From positions 52,709,802 to 52,773,801 of the forward strand of contig NC_065537.1 in NCBI RefSeq assembly GCF_932294415.1: a stretch of DNA of 64,000 bases. The letters run 5' to 3'. This stretch comes from Quercus robur. Lineage: Eukaryota > Streptophyta > Magnoliopsida > Fagales > Fagaceae. The notes under the pieces are model-generated. The model searched no databases. It worked only from the letters and a program-made list of their open reading frames with translations, and was not told the origin of the DNA. A program made the position numbers and the translations under genes. Positions 47,765 through 59,340 of this stretch are shown in pieces. Position 1 is the stretch's first letter. Each line of letters opens with the position of its first letter.

Positions 47765-49140
47765 GCAATGGAACCCAATCATTGAGATTTTGAGAATGGA
47801 GAGGAGATTAGAAGGTGGGAAGCGACTTTATTTATCTAAGGGGAGGTCAGGCAACAGGTTACATTATTTAAGAGCACTCTCTCCAATTTGCCAACTTATT
47901 TCCTTTCTTTATTCCCTATTCTTACCTTTGTGGCCAATGTATTGAAAAATTTAGAGATATTTTTTATGGAGCAGTTTAGGAGAAGAGTCCAAGTTCCATC
48001 TAGTACATTGGACTTAAGATTTGTACACCTCTTCAAAAGTGTCAGGAATCCAATCTGCTTTAATTAAGTCCTTTTTAAGAAAATGGCCGTGGAGGAACGT
48101 TTTTGAGTGGGGATCACTTTGGAGGATGGTGGTTGAGGTGAAGTATGGAAGTGTTTGGGTGGGTGGGGCACCAAGGAGGTGATGGGCCCGTATGGAGTGA
48201 GTCTTTGGATATATGTTATATGGGAGTGGGCATCATTTCCACAATTTATTCAGTATGAGGTGGGTGATGGATCTAGAGTGAAGTTTTGGCATTATAGGTG
48301 GTGCCCGAACAAATCCTTAAAGGAGGCATTTCCAGTGTTATTTGGTTTAGTCGGTATAAAGAGGCTTTGGTAGCGGATCTTATGAAATTCTGCAATGGTG
48401 CCTACAGTGGAATTTAAATTTTGTCAGAGCTATGCAGGATTGCGAATTGGAGCCAATGGGGTGTTTTTATGAACTTAATCTGCTCTACTCCTGTGAGAAG
48501 GAATGGGAAGAATATTTTCTATTGGAGGGCAGCTAAAAGATTGGGATTTGAGGTCAGCAGACAGCAGGTATCATCGCTCTTTGATTTATATGGCTGATAT
48601 GTCTTTTCTCTAAAGAAGCATTTGGACGCCTAAAGTTGCTTTCTTCACATGGACTGCAGCTTTGAGCAAAATCTTGATGATAGATAATCTACGAAGGAGA
48701 AGCTTGGTTGCGATTGACTGTTGCTATATGTGTAAATGTAGTGGGGAGATTGTGGACAATTTACTCTTTCACCGTCCCATAGCTATAGAGTTATGGTCTT
48801 TGGAGTTTGTGTTGTTTGGAGTTTACTGGATTATGCCAAACAGTGCTGTGCAGTTATTGGCTTCTTGGCAAGGTCAGCTTGGGCATCATCAGAATATTTG
48901 GAAAGCCGTCCCGCGTCGTTTGATGTGGTGCATTTGGAGGGAACATAATGCTTAAGCCTTTTCTTTTCAAAACTATGTTTGATTGGCTGTTAGCTTTAGG
49001 ATCTTTTTCTATGTGTTCTTTGTTGGATGTTTTTGATTCTTGTACTTTGAAAGCTTTATTTTTTGGTTCCCTTGTAAACTTCTTGTGTACTTTCGATTCT
49101 TCTTTCATCAATAAGATTGTCATTTATCAAAAATAAAAAC
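47765..49140 (+). mobile_element. 5'-truncated LINE inside the MED33 pseudogene
   Basis: Frames read RMERRLEGWKRLYLSKGG, LSNLPTYFLSLFPI (C-terminal part of reverse transcriptase), FLRKWPWRNVFEWGSLW, VGDGSRVKFWHYRW, then the zf-RVT region (48662-48955: [28 protein letters not shown]) and a 3' end 'catttatcaaaaataaaa'. Multiple stops. Flanks 'acacctgctcttaaag' (47749-47764) and 'acatactggctcttatag' (after 49139) may be a diverged target duplication. Confidence 0.8.
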
Positions 49141-50107
49141 ATACTGGCTCTTATAGAAGTATCAACATGATTGCCTCCACCTACAATATTCCTTTCATTC
49201 TTCCACTAGAAATGAAGCTAGCTGCTTTTCTAGCTGCACTATTAGCTGCATCAACAACTAATGCAGGAGGGTATAAAAGGCTAGAAAAGTGTCCAAGGAC
49301 CTGGAGAGAGGAGATCAGTCCGTCTTTCCTTGAAGCAATAGCCTTGCCATTCATTTTATGTCCATATGCAGACTCAACATATCTAGTAGCAGTAGCTTGA
49401 GAGAATTTGGCCTCATCCTCCAAAACATTAGCAATTGCCAAGGGGACGATAGACAAAAGGACACAAGTACTCTTGAAGAATTCAACCTGAGTACATGCTA
49501 AAGGTTTTAGATATTACCTAGCCTGGAGTAAATATATATAGTTCTAAATATTATTCCACTTGAAAAATCAGATCAAAGATGAGCAAATAATAGGAATATT
49601 GTGGATTTAAATATGCACTACCAGAGCATTGCAAGGCAAACAATTTCTGTAAAACTTAAAGAGTTGAATATTTGGGGGTAAAATACATGATTTAATTCTA
49701 ATAACATCAAAAGGAGCTCACAAGAAGGCAAACAATACAATAATAGCATACATACATGTTCAAGTGAACAAGGCAGAGAATAACCCTAGATTTTCAGCTC
49801 TGTTAGTTTTCCCAGCACTGCTATGACCATAAATGAATTCGTCCTCCTCATCTGTTCATGATGTTCACTGCCTTTAAAATCATGGCTTCCTCTAAAATCG
49901 ATGTCCATATCAAGGTGCTCTGTGCTTCTGACTGCTACACTAGGTCTCTCTATAGGTGTCATTTGCAAACCCCAATCATCCAATGTGCTATCAATCAAAC
50001 CACTGATAATACTGAAAAAGAACAACACAAATGCATGTCCAACCTCCAGAACGCGAACTTTATATGTTTGAGATAGTTGAAGGGCAACATCAACAGATTT
50101 TATAATC

Positions 50108-53100
50108 CTGAAAGATAGCAAAGCATGTACTCAAAACTTTGTTGGTTGATTGATAGTGAGATGTACTTGCAAGACTACGGTACTGTAGCAAGCATTTCAA
50201 CCATTGTCTAGACACATAGCATGGAAAAAAAAAAATAACAGCAAAGAATGGAAATGGCTGCATTCTCAATTATTGTATGTGTAGATGCCACTGGTTTGCA
50301 ACTACGCGTGTTATTATGTATTATTGAAACATATGCATTCATACACATTATGGATACAACTAGTTAAACCAAGGAAACTGAATATTTTGCAGGAAGTTGG
50401 AATTGCTATGACCTCCTTGGCAAATGCATTCATCACCATGGGCCTATTTAAATTGCATTTATCAAATAATAAAATCCACATATTATGGAGAATGAATTAT
50501 AGAAAATTGGAATCTTGTGGAAAAAATTACATGTAGTAGAGGTTAAAAAATTTCTGTGTCTATAATGAACAGGCCCCAAAAAGGATAAACTAAGTGTCAA
50601 ATGTACAGAAAGGGCAGTCCTACATTTCCCTTATTTATAGAAGCGTCAATAACAAAGATAGAAACATAGAAAAGTTATGACTGGGACAGTTAAGGGTTGA
50701 AAGAAAACCCATAGAAAAATGCTAAAACTACTACTACTACTAAAAAAGCTTACAAACTGACATGACAACAAATGTAATTGGTGCAATGGTGTTACTTCAG
50801 CAACATAATAAATAAATGTCTGAATTACTTGTTCATGATTGGTGAGACATCAAGTTGTAAAGCTTATGTAACTGATAAAAGCTTATGTAACTAACTTACT
50901 TGTCTTTGCAGGCATCTTCACTGAATGGATAAAACAAAAATGCATACCAACTCAAACATTCAAGATAGAGTCTATACACCTTGGGTTGAGACTGTCAATT
51001 TGGAAGTACCTGAAACAATAGAGCTTGTTCAATGAATTTCTAGAGTGAAGAAGAAGAAGAAGAAGAAGAAGAAGAGCAAAGATGGGAGACCAAGAGGTGC
51101 CCTAACTCAGGACTGGGAAGCTGAACTTGCCAAGACCTTAAGCATTTGGCAACTTCCATAGCAGAAACAGAAAAGAGAGTGGCCTCATTACACTGCTCGC
51201 ACCTCTACAATGTCTCCAATACACCTTCCTCCAACATACTCAATTCACTTTCGGTCTCGAACTTGTTCCCCATTTTCAATCTCTTTCACAGATTCATAAA
51301 TCACACCTTTTGGTTTTGCAGGAGTGTGTATAATAAAGACTGTTGCCTATTTTGCTTTTCAAGTTTTAAAACCATTCCGAAAGAGAGAGAGCAGTTAGCA
51401 AGTGCTTATTATCCAAAGCTCGATCAGTGTGTAAATGTGGTAGGTGGTAGTGAGAGTGGTAACAACTAACTCTGAGTTCTCCTTCACCTTCACCTAACAA
51501 CAAAGTAAAAAAACAAAAAAGTCACTTCTCCACTTCTCCTGTCTCCATAATTATTAAACCCCGGCCTGTGTTCAATGTTCACCGGTTTATTAATCTTAAA
51601 TCAATAGATACTGTACTTGATCCAACATCAACATTAGTAGTAATTAACCAAAAACAAATTATTATTTTAAAATATATAAAATATACTTATACTAACCTCT
51701 AAGCACGCGCTGACACATCAAAGTAATAACTAACATCTGAATTATCTTTCGTAGTGACAGGGCATGCCACAACATATCCTATTGGCCTCTCTTCCATAGT
51801 TTTTTTTTTTTTTTTAGTCTAATGTCATAATTTTCCTTTAAAAAAAAAATTAGATAAGTTTGTTTTGAAAGACATGGATTAGTAAGAGAGTATCCTACTT
51901 TGTAGGCATTTTAAGTGGAGTTGGAAATATATGTTTACCAGGTTGTCCTCAAGTTTTTTCCTATTAAACCTAAGGTTTAGGGGTATTTCTGAACCACATA
52001 AAAGTCCAGTCCAAAGAGGGGAATTCTCTTATAGATAGTATAGATTACTAACCAAAATGAAGCCTAAAAATTCAACCCTGTAATCAATCGAATATAGAAA
52101 ATAAAAGCTTAGTCTTTTTTCCTTGCCTTATTTTAATATTTTTAGCTATATTTCTAAAAGCACGCATTGTCTCATATCATCTCTTTTAAAATATATAAAT
52201 TTTAGTTTTATTTTTAAAGTTAAAAACATGACAAAGTTTAGTTACAAAATTGATTATAGGATTAGGTTACAATCTTGCTCAATATCTTTTTATTGGATAG
52301 TATAGATTACTAACCAAAATGAAGCCTAAAAATTCAACCACGTAATCAACCGAATATAGAAAATAAAATCAACATGCAGGTAGAGCACCCACCAACCAAT
52401 GGTCCAATCCTCAAGAATCAATAAAACCAAACGAAGTCCAGTTCACCTATAACCTCCATTTGTTAAAGATACTTTCACATGGTACAACAAGATAATTTAG
52501 GCCAATAAGTGTTGTAATTAACAGTAAGAAACACTAACATGACAATAGTCTCATTAATTTTCATATAAGCAATGCAGGTTATAATGCATGCATGACCTGC
52601 ACTACATGAAACACTGAAAAAGAGGCCACCATTACAAGTTTCCAATACTTTTGAACCACAATTAGCAAACTGAAATGGGTCCCAGATATATTCCGAGCCT
52701 GACATTTACTCCTGCCACAGAATAGCACTTCAATAATTTCAATAGGAAGAACATATAAGATGCAGTCATGGAAGATTAAATCGCTACTACATAAATTGTC
52801 CATTCAAGATTTTATTTTATGGGATCTACTTATAAAATCCAATTGAAGTAAAGTCACGTGATTCTAAAAGTAAAAGTTGGGTTTTTATTTAATAAAATAC
52901 GGTCAATTTTGTATTCAAGGATAAAACTGTAATTTTTGCAATCTCTGCAAATTAAGGGCATTTTGATAATTTGGTTGAGTCTAAAATTCTATAGGACATC
53001 CTAGGTATCTTAGATTTTATTTACTTTGAATACAAGTTAGTCTTTAATTAGTTTTTACTACCTTATTAGGTTTTTCAGTTAACTAGTCAAATTAGGAATC

Positions 53101-53831
53101 CTAATACTACAAGAAAGAGTTATTATACATATTTAAGTTGTATTCGAAAAAAAAAAGAAAGAAAAAAAAGATGTAGCTAATTAATAAAAATATTTAGTGA
53201 GTATTGAGACACATTGGGCTAATTGTTCTTTTTTTTCCCCCTCCCTTTTTCTTCCCTCTTTCCTTTATTCTTTCTTGTGGTATTGTTCACAGATAATGTT
53301 CATACAGCCCTTGAACACTATAAATTTCTTGATTTTCCTTCTTTCTTAGAACCCCAATTCAAGTCCTTCCTCTTATTGATCAAAAATCTTAAAAACCCAT
53401 GTTGTTCTTTATCAAATAGCCCCCCCAAAAAAAAAAAAAAAACTCATCAAACCCTCTCAAATTTCGAGCCCCAACCTTTTCTTGACAATTCTAAACCCTA
53501 GATCCACAAAACCTCCTAAACCTTAACAACCTCAAATTCCCAATTTTTTCTACATTAGTATAAAGGATTGATTTTTCTTCTTAGCAATTATCAAAGAGGT
53601 AAACAAAATCGCATAACACAATTCATATGGATTTAAAAATGTGAGCAACACATAACAACCATAGTTCAAAGTACAAATTCAATTAGTAATTGTTAATTGT
53701 ATAGACTAAAAGATGGTTTACAGCAATCTACAAACACTGGACCAAAACATTGCATTTTGAGAGGCAATCTGTGATAATAACAATTTGCAGCCACAGGGAA
53801 GGCAATGCTTGCTTATATAGTAATGTTATTA
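50108..53831. other. Largely gene-free interval
   Basis: GAA microsatellite at 51047-51075. A pair of 73-bp direct repeats sits at 52034-52106 and 52296-52368 (separate entry). Open frames at 51146-51469 (107 codons), 50285-50536 and 52475-52803 have no recognisable domains. No upstream exons of the MED33 copy were found here. Confidence 0.4.
52034..52368. repeat. 73-bp direct repeats around a 189-bp spacer
   Basis: 'gatagtatagattactaacc' through 'gaatatagaaaataaaa' occurs at 52034-52106 and again at 52296-52368 with only a few substitutions. The spacer is AT-rich without coding. Either a local tandem duplication of about 262 bp with the rest diverged, or short terminal repeats of an unidentified element. 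Confidence 0.7.
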
Positions 53832-54155
53832 ATTATTTTTTATTTTTTATTTTTTATTTTTTTTTTTATTTTTTTTTTTTTTTGGCTCAAGAAAAATGGG
53901 TAAGGGAAGCAACCAGTTTGTAGAAGATCTTGTCTAGGCGTGATCATAGCAGCACCTACTCGCTGAGGAACCAAAGCCTAAGAAGCCTAGTTAGCGGGAC
54001 GGGGGATTGGAGGACACATGAGCTCCCTCAAGGGGGGTTCAGGCATAGCTTAATGCCTTAACCTCAACCCCACAAAGATTCAAACTCAGGATGTTGACCC
54101 CAACCAGACCACATTGGAAGACTTTTCCATTGGACCACTCACCCTTGGTGATCAA
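53832..54155 (-). mobile_element. tRNA-derived SINE
   Basis: On the minus strand the head carries a perfect RNA polymerase III box A (TGGTCCAATGG, 54127-54137) and, about 50 bp on, a box-B-like AGTTTGAATCT (54076-54086). The 3' end is a long A-rich tail (T/TTTTA runs, 53832-53885). The target duplication taatgttatta is exact at 53821-53831 and 54156-54166. About 320 bp overall. The ancestral tRNA cannot be assigned. Confidence 0.85.
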
Positions 54156-54605
54156 TAATGTTATTACCTGTACAATGGAATGCTAGCATCCTCTAATGCT
54201 GGTATCTTCCATAAAGAAAGCTACTCTACGTATACTTGGACCATTGGTGATTTACTGATTGTGGGCTACAACTATCCCATTAAATGACCATGTAGCCACC
54301 ACTGGACCATTTTTAAGGTATTAAGGGAAGATTCACCTCTGTATAATGAACAAGAAATGCTCCTTGGACAGATGGAGATCCAATTCCTCAAATATTGGAC
54401 GGGCACTATAGCCATCAAAGAGTGGCTAAGATCAATTTTAGAGCTCATGAACTATAACTGAAGATTTTTCATAAATTTCTTAAAGAGGATTGCTAAATTC
54501 AAAAAGCTTTTAAAGGATGTTCAGAAAGATAATGGCATTGGACTGATTGGAAGTGTGTCAGAGAGCCTTCGAGAGTTTGAAGCAGACAATGATTGATGAA
54601 CCCTT

Positions 54606-54928
54606 TTTTTTTTTTTTTTGATAGGTAAGAAAAATATATTCAAAAAACTGCTAGATGCCAAAAAAACACCAGCAAAACAAAAGTACAAAGAAGAAAAGAA
54701 ACAAAAAGAAAAACAAAAAAGCATTAATTACAGAGAAAAAGAGAGCTAAGGAAAAAAGGAATAGAGTCACTAGAAGTGAGTCCCCAAGCCCTAGCCCAAT
54801 CAAAAAGGGAACCAGCGAAGAGAGCAAGCAGCTGGTCTTCAGATCTATCCAGATCCTCAAACGTCCGCCGATTGCGTTCCCTCCAAATGCACCACATCAA
54901 ACAAAGCGGAACTAGATTCCAAATGTTA
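54606..54928 (-). mobile_element. 5'-truncated LINE 3' end
   Basis: The minus frame reads [40 protein letters not shown] and FLSSLFL, the C-terminal tail of LINE ORF2. It then runs through a 3' UTR to an A-run (T-run 54606-54620). The target duplication gatgaaccctt is exact at 54595-54605 and 54929-54939. Very similar in words to the 3' part of the 26785-30733 LINE, so the same subfamily. Confidence 0.87.
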
Positions 54929-54939
54929 GATGAACCCTT

Positions 54940-56109
54940 ATTGCATTAGCCAAATCACACTAAGCCATATGGAGCATGCATGGATGGATCAAACTATGTC
55001 ATACATAGCATCTGTATAACATAGCAACCCAGTTGCATATAAGAGCCAAAAGCTCAATGAGACCAAAAGGAATGGTCTAGGAGAAAGAGATTACAATCAA
55101 ATGCAAACATCTACAAGAACTTTGGGACAGTATATTAGTCTAATCAACAACAATAAATACTCGACATTTGTTTGAGTTCCAAAACAGCCAATTTGGCTTA
55201 AATGCTCAATAACAAAGGAATTTAGTAGCGTGCAAGTGAACATAAGATTCAAATGTATATATACATCTCACTGCTTAGTATGTTAGGAATTCTCAAGTAT
55301 ATGAGAGACTAAACAAGGGAAGGCATCTCACTGATTGCAGTTACCACTTACCAGCTCTCATTGTTGTTACATTTTACTAGAAAGCAAGTAGTAATTATAT
55401 GTTGGAATAAAGAAACATCTTCGTCTATAGTAGCAGGCTAAAACAAAAGCAAAGAAACAAAGGTAATGAATGCAAATCAGTTTAACTAACATCAAATTTA
55501 AAAAGTACAGACTAGTATTAGATTGAAATGTGTGCTTCCATTGTTGCATTTTAAAGTTTTTTTTTTTTTTTTAATTTCTTGTTGAGTCTAATCTAAAGTA
55601 CCCATCTCCTGGCAACGAAACACTAAACTAGTTTTTATATTTTTTATTCAGTGCATATTTTTCCAGCCATAAATATAATTAGGGAAGAGTACTTGTCAAA
55701 GATAATTAATCAAATGTAGACAATTTGCACAACAATTGAGAGTAATAACTAACATAGATAGCATCAATCTTATAACTTTCTTCTTCTTTTTTGTGACACT
55801 ATTTCTAAGTGGTAACAAAATGTGAATCATTGAGTTCATATTGCATCTATAATATTTATCGGGTAAATATCACAATTTTCCCCCAAGTACAGACTCTAAA
55901 ACCAAATCCAATATAGAGTAGTGAAATTCTCAATCCAATATAAAGCAGTCCTAATTAGATGAAAAATAGGAGAGGTAATAAGAGTCATGCTTTCCATATA
56001 TTTCCCTAATCCCTAACAATCCAGCAATTTTCACAGCAACCAAACAATGATTTTACTTATTTTTGTTGCCAAATCAAAACGCAGTGGTAGAAAAGAAAGA
56101 ATTACAAAC
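54940..56109. other. No gene recognised
   Basis: AT-rich with a T-run at 55558-55573. It would contain intron 1 and later exons of the small gene at 56110-56272, but no matching second exon was found. Confidence 0.4.
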
Positions 56110-56272
56110 CTTGGTTCATGAAGTACCAAGGGATGCCATAGATGACAGTAAGGACAGCAATGCCAGCTGCAACGTGCTTCTTGTCCCCGCTGTAGAGGAA
56201 GTGATCCGTTTTGGACATGAAACCTCCTCCTGCTCTGACATTGGTGCCTTTGTTTTTGGCGGCGCTGCCCAT
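56110..56272 (-). CDS. First coding exon of a small membrane protein
   Basis: ATG at 56272 (context gaaaaATGGGC) opens 54 codons plus one base and ends AACCAAG|GTTTGT, a good donor. The protein has a short polar N-terminus (GSAAKNKGTNVRAGGGF), then KTDHFLYSGDKKH and a single hydrophobic segment VAAGIAVLTVIYGIPWYFM. This looks like a conserved plant protein of about 70-85 residues that I remember only as uncharacterised and probably organellar. A second exon of about 25-30 charged residues is expected but not seen between 54.9 and 56.1 kb. The clean codons and splice site suggest recent function. The copy may be truncated, or its last exon diverged beyond recognition by eye. Confidence 0.55.
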
Positions 56273-57405
56273 TTTTCCTTTTCACTTTCTCACTAGGTTA
56301 ATCATTGGAAGCCATGTACCCTGCTTTATTATGCAACTGGACTTGGAAGAGCTTCCTATCCTCGTGTTACCTACGCTAATGACATGAGAAAGTATCTGTT
56401 GATAGAACCTATTCTGTAAAGTAAAATAAACTACCCTATTCACATGCACTATGTGTGGATTTAGAGGCTCTTATATATATATATATATATAAGTTGTAAC
56501 TGCAAGTAGGTATAGTTTAAGTATAAAACGTGTTCCCTAGTTTACAAAATTTGAAACTGAATTTTAAATTTCCCAAAAACCATTCTATCCTTAATTTGTC
56601 TTTACTGCTAACTCATTTTTAATCAATCGAATAATAGGGTATTTTAACTAAAGATTTATGTTCCAATTGTATATACAAGCATGCCTTTCCTTGTGAATTT
56701 TCTCATATATCATGGAATAGAGGGGAACTTCATGTACATAGAGGCTATATACACAATCTCACCTAAAATATGTGTCCATAAACCATGTTGGCATCAAAAG
56801 ACATGGTGACCTCTGAAGCTCAAAAATTGCAGGAGAGGTTTCCACTTTTCAGTTTTCACCTCACATTCTTCTTTATCTAAAAAATAGAAAAACAAGAGCC
56901 CTTCACTAAATCTAAATGCCTAGTTTGATAATTTGATTGCTAAACCAATGAAATGAGCTCTAGCTCAAATAACACTTCCTCCCAAATTCCACAATCCTTG
57001 GGAACTTAATCAGATACTCCCAACTGAACCTAGGCTATATCACGTATATACTATGCAGGAAATGGATTTCAACTCGGAAGAAATAAAAATTTTATTAGAC
57101 TAAACACCGAATAGGAATAGTTGAGAATCGTAGTAATAATTGAACAGAGCTACTAAACCCAAAACTTAAAAGCAAAAGCAAAAGAAAAATCAAAATCAAA
57201 ATCAAAATCAAATCATAGAGAGAAAGAGCACCTTGGCTTGAATAGTGAGTGAGAGTGGGAGTTAGGGTTTCCAAAAGCCATAGTATATATTATGCATATG
57301 TGTGGAGCTTGGTCTCTTTCTCTTCCCTTGCGCGCGATTGCATTGGCACGTGACTAGCATCAAACAAAACTACGTGGTATATATGTAACCGTTGGACTTC
57401 AGCTT
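56273..57405. other. Upstream region of the small membrane-protein exon
   Basis: AACCTAG|TGAG at about 56295 could be the acceptor of a 5' UTR intron. A matching leader could be at 57232-57288 (minus), where CCAAG|GTGCTC follows a CT-rich stretch, with 'tatatattatgc' upstream as a possible TATA region. A TA microsatellite lies at 56474-56492. Inference only. Confidence 0.25.
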
Positions 57406-57834
57406 TACTAATAATGGCACTCTTACTTTAGAATAGCTATCCTACATACCCTCAAATGAATAAAGGTTCAAGAATCTCTAGTAACACTCAAATCGTAGTA
57501 AGCACAAACAAAACATCAGAATTATGAAGGTTGAACACAAAATAGATCCTGCCTTTTGGCAAAAGACAAGTAAAAGGTATGAAAACGAAAGAGACAGTAA
57601 CTTAAACTAATCAGAAGTCTGACAGCTCAATCTATTGTTGTTTTAAAACAATATTTTAACTTACAAGCACCCATAACCTGCTCTAAAACTAAATTTGATA
57701 AGCAAATTATAACCAGACTACTTTTGTAAAACTGAAACTGATTCAAGAACTAATTTGGTGCAGAACCTGGTCACTAAGGGTTTAAGAATTTTGGGGCTGG
57801 TTTAGGGAGTGCATACCTATACAAGGGGTATGAT

Positions 57835-58408
57835 TTTTATGATAAGTTATAAAGATTTATTGATATAAAAAAGAGAGACACCCAAGTACACAGGGAGTAT
57901 ACAGGGGCGTACATATCAAATTCAAAAATTACATAAATCAAGTAAATCCAAAATTGAAGAAAAGGGTTGGTTTCTCCACACATAAATCAAGGTTCTAAAA
58001 GATAAAAGCTTGAGATCAGGCATAGAACAATCACTGTCTTCAAAACACCTACTATTTCTTTTCTTCCAAATACACCATATCAAACAATGAGGAACAACAA
58101 TCCATATATATCTATTACGATGGCGACGAAATTGACCTTGCCAGCAAGCAAGAAGCTCAACAACAGACATTGGCATAACCCAACAAACTCCAAATAAACC
58201 AAAAACCATATCTCATAGCTCCAAAGCAACCGGACAATGAAGGAATAGATGGTCAACAGTTTCACTATTACACTTGCACATATAAAACCAATGCAAAATG
58301 CATACCTTTCTGTTCCTTAAATTGTCAATTGTAAGACGTTTCCCCAAGGAAACAATCCATACGAAGAAAGTCACCCTAGAGGGAATCTTCTACTTCCAAA
58401 AGCTCTTC
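57835..58408 (-). mobile_element. 5'-truncated LINE (zf-RVT and 3' end)
   Basis: Minus-strand frames read SRVTFFVWIVSLGKRLTIDN, CKCNSETVDHLFLHCPVA, then after one break FGLFGVCWVMPMSVVELLA and CLIWCIWKKRNSRCFEDSD (57922-58209). The 3' end is toward 57835 and has no long A-run. The target duplication caaggggtatgat is exact at 57822-57834 and 58409-58421. The site is intact in P1 near 12.8 kb. Confidence 0.87.
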
Positions 58409-58596
58409 CAAGGGGTATGATATTTCACATCAAAATTACATCTATCCATGAGAAAGGGTTTAATGCAACAAAATGAGTGCACAACAGAATCACAACAAAA
58501 GATCGGATAGTAAAAGGAACAAACAATCTTGGCACAGAATGGGAAAGAAATACAATCTCATAAAAAGTATTAAATTTTACTGTAAGCAAATATACA

Positions 58597-59056
58597 TCAC
58601 TCACATAATGACTTGTGATTGGTTCCAGATTTGCAGTGATCTCTAACAGATTTCAACAACTGATTCTGATTCTGATATGGGATTTTCGCATTTTCACTAA
58701 TAGAAGAACAATAATGATAAGAAGTAAAAGCACGAAATGGAAATGGGAGGCTTACTACTCTAATAATCAAACAATTGCATATAAAAAGAAGAGAGGATGT
58801 TGATTTACCCATTTCACAATGACGACACACGGTCTCAGCTACACACAGGCTAAGCCAAGTTTCAAAATTGTTGCTAAGACAGAGAAACCAAAATTGACCC
58901 ATTTCATCGGGAGAGATTCCGAATGATCCCATTCGTTGAATTAGAGTAATGACTACGGAGTAATGCTTCATTCCGAATGATTCCCATTTCACAATGACGA
59001 CAGACAGTCTCAGCTAGCAACTCTGTAGTCATTACTCTAATTCAACGAGTGGAATC
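58597..59056 (-). pseudogene. Rearranged PPR pseudogene (P3)
   Basis: 58620-58815 matches the first ~65 codons of the PPR gene at 14973 (MGKSTSSLLFICNCLIIRV... with an insertion in SLPF). At 58620 the match jumps from P1 position about 13115 (after the stop codon) to about 14788, so roughly 1.67 kb of coding sequence is deleted. A second PPR piece (58852-58985, matching about 14528-14692 with an internal gap) lies upstream of the start, out of order. At 59020-59052 a 33-bp segment of that piece recurs inverted. Leader pieces are repeated three times. No PPR motif array remains. Confidence 0.83.
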
Positions 59057-59340
59057 GTGGTGGTGGAGTGGCAGATCGGAGAGCGAAGCAGGGCCGAGAT
59101 CGCGATTTTTGGGTTTGGGTTTGGGTTTGGGTTTTTCTGCTTCGATTCCGAGAAAAGGAAAAAAAAAGGGTTTTTCTGCTTCGATTAAATTTCACAACGA
59201 CACACAGTCTCAGCTACACACAGGCTTAGCTTCGAAAGGAGAAATCATGGTGGTGGAGATGCAGATCGGAGAGCGCAGCAGGGCCGAGATCGCGATTTTT
59301 GGGTTTGGGTTTGGGTTTTTCTGCTTCGCTCTTGAGATCG
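59057..59340. repeat. Tandem copies of the PPR leader segment
   Basis: 'gtggtggagtggcagatcgg' to 'tttttctgcttcg' occurs at 59057-59143 and again as 59249-59328 (single copy in P1 at about 15032-15112). The intervening 'cacagtctcagctacacaca' is also a repeat of leader text. These repeats create the plus frame 59049-59390, which is not a gene. Confidence 0.75.

Larger units (their letters stand above)
46290..50107 (-). pseudogene. MED33 (REF4/RFR1) Mediator subunit pseudogene
   Basis: Exons of the large plant Mediator tail subunit MED33, which tunes transcription including phenylpropanoid genes. Gene order on the minus strand: about 49786-50107 (QTYKVRVLEVGHAF, LIDSTLDDWGLQM), about 49150-49486 (SIVPLAIANVLEDEAKF, VVDAANSAARKAASF), 47380-47590 (RHLIVEACVARNLIDT, PWSTFMEGAPLN), 47184-47298 (SLAEIEKLYYIALNGS) and 46290-46451 (EHVVHFVVKLFSPPVPP, GASAINTVHRLSFHG). 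Splice sites are well kept. But the N-terminal half, the segment between LGKLTE and SIVPLA (hundreds of residues in the family) and the final exon are missing, exon 2 has a stop after MKGIL, and a LINE (47765-49140) sits between exons 2 and 3. A truncated gene copy, not a functional 1300-residue subunit. Confidence 0.85.

Noticed and set aside
48155..48373. Independent 72-codon gene
   Set aside because: The words VGDGSRVKFWHYRW belong to the LINE ORF2 region between RT and zf-RVT.
54655..54915. 86-codon Lys-rich plus frame
   Set aside because: Antisense of the LINE 3' end and its A-rich tail.
58615..58992. P3 PPR piece as a second functional PPR gene
   Set aside because: Only the N-terminal ~65 codons remain in order. 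The repeat array is deleted and another piece lies out of order upstream.
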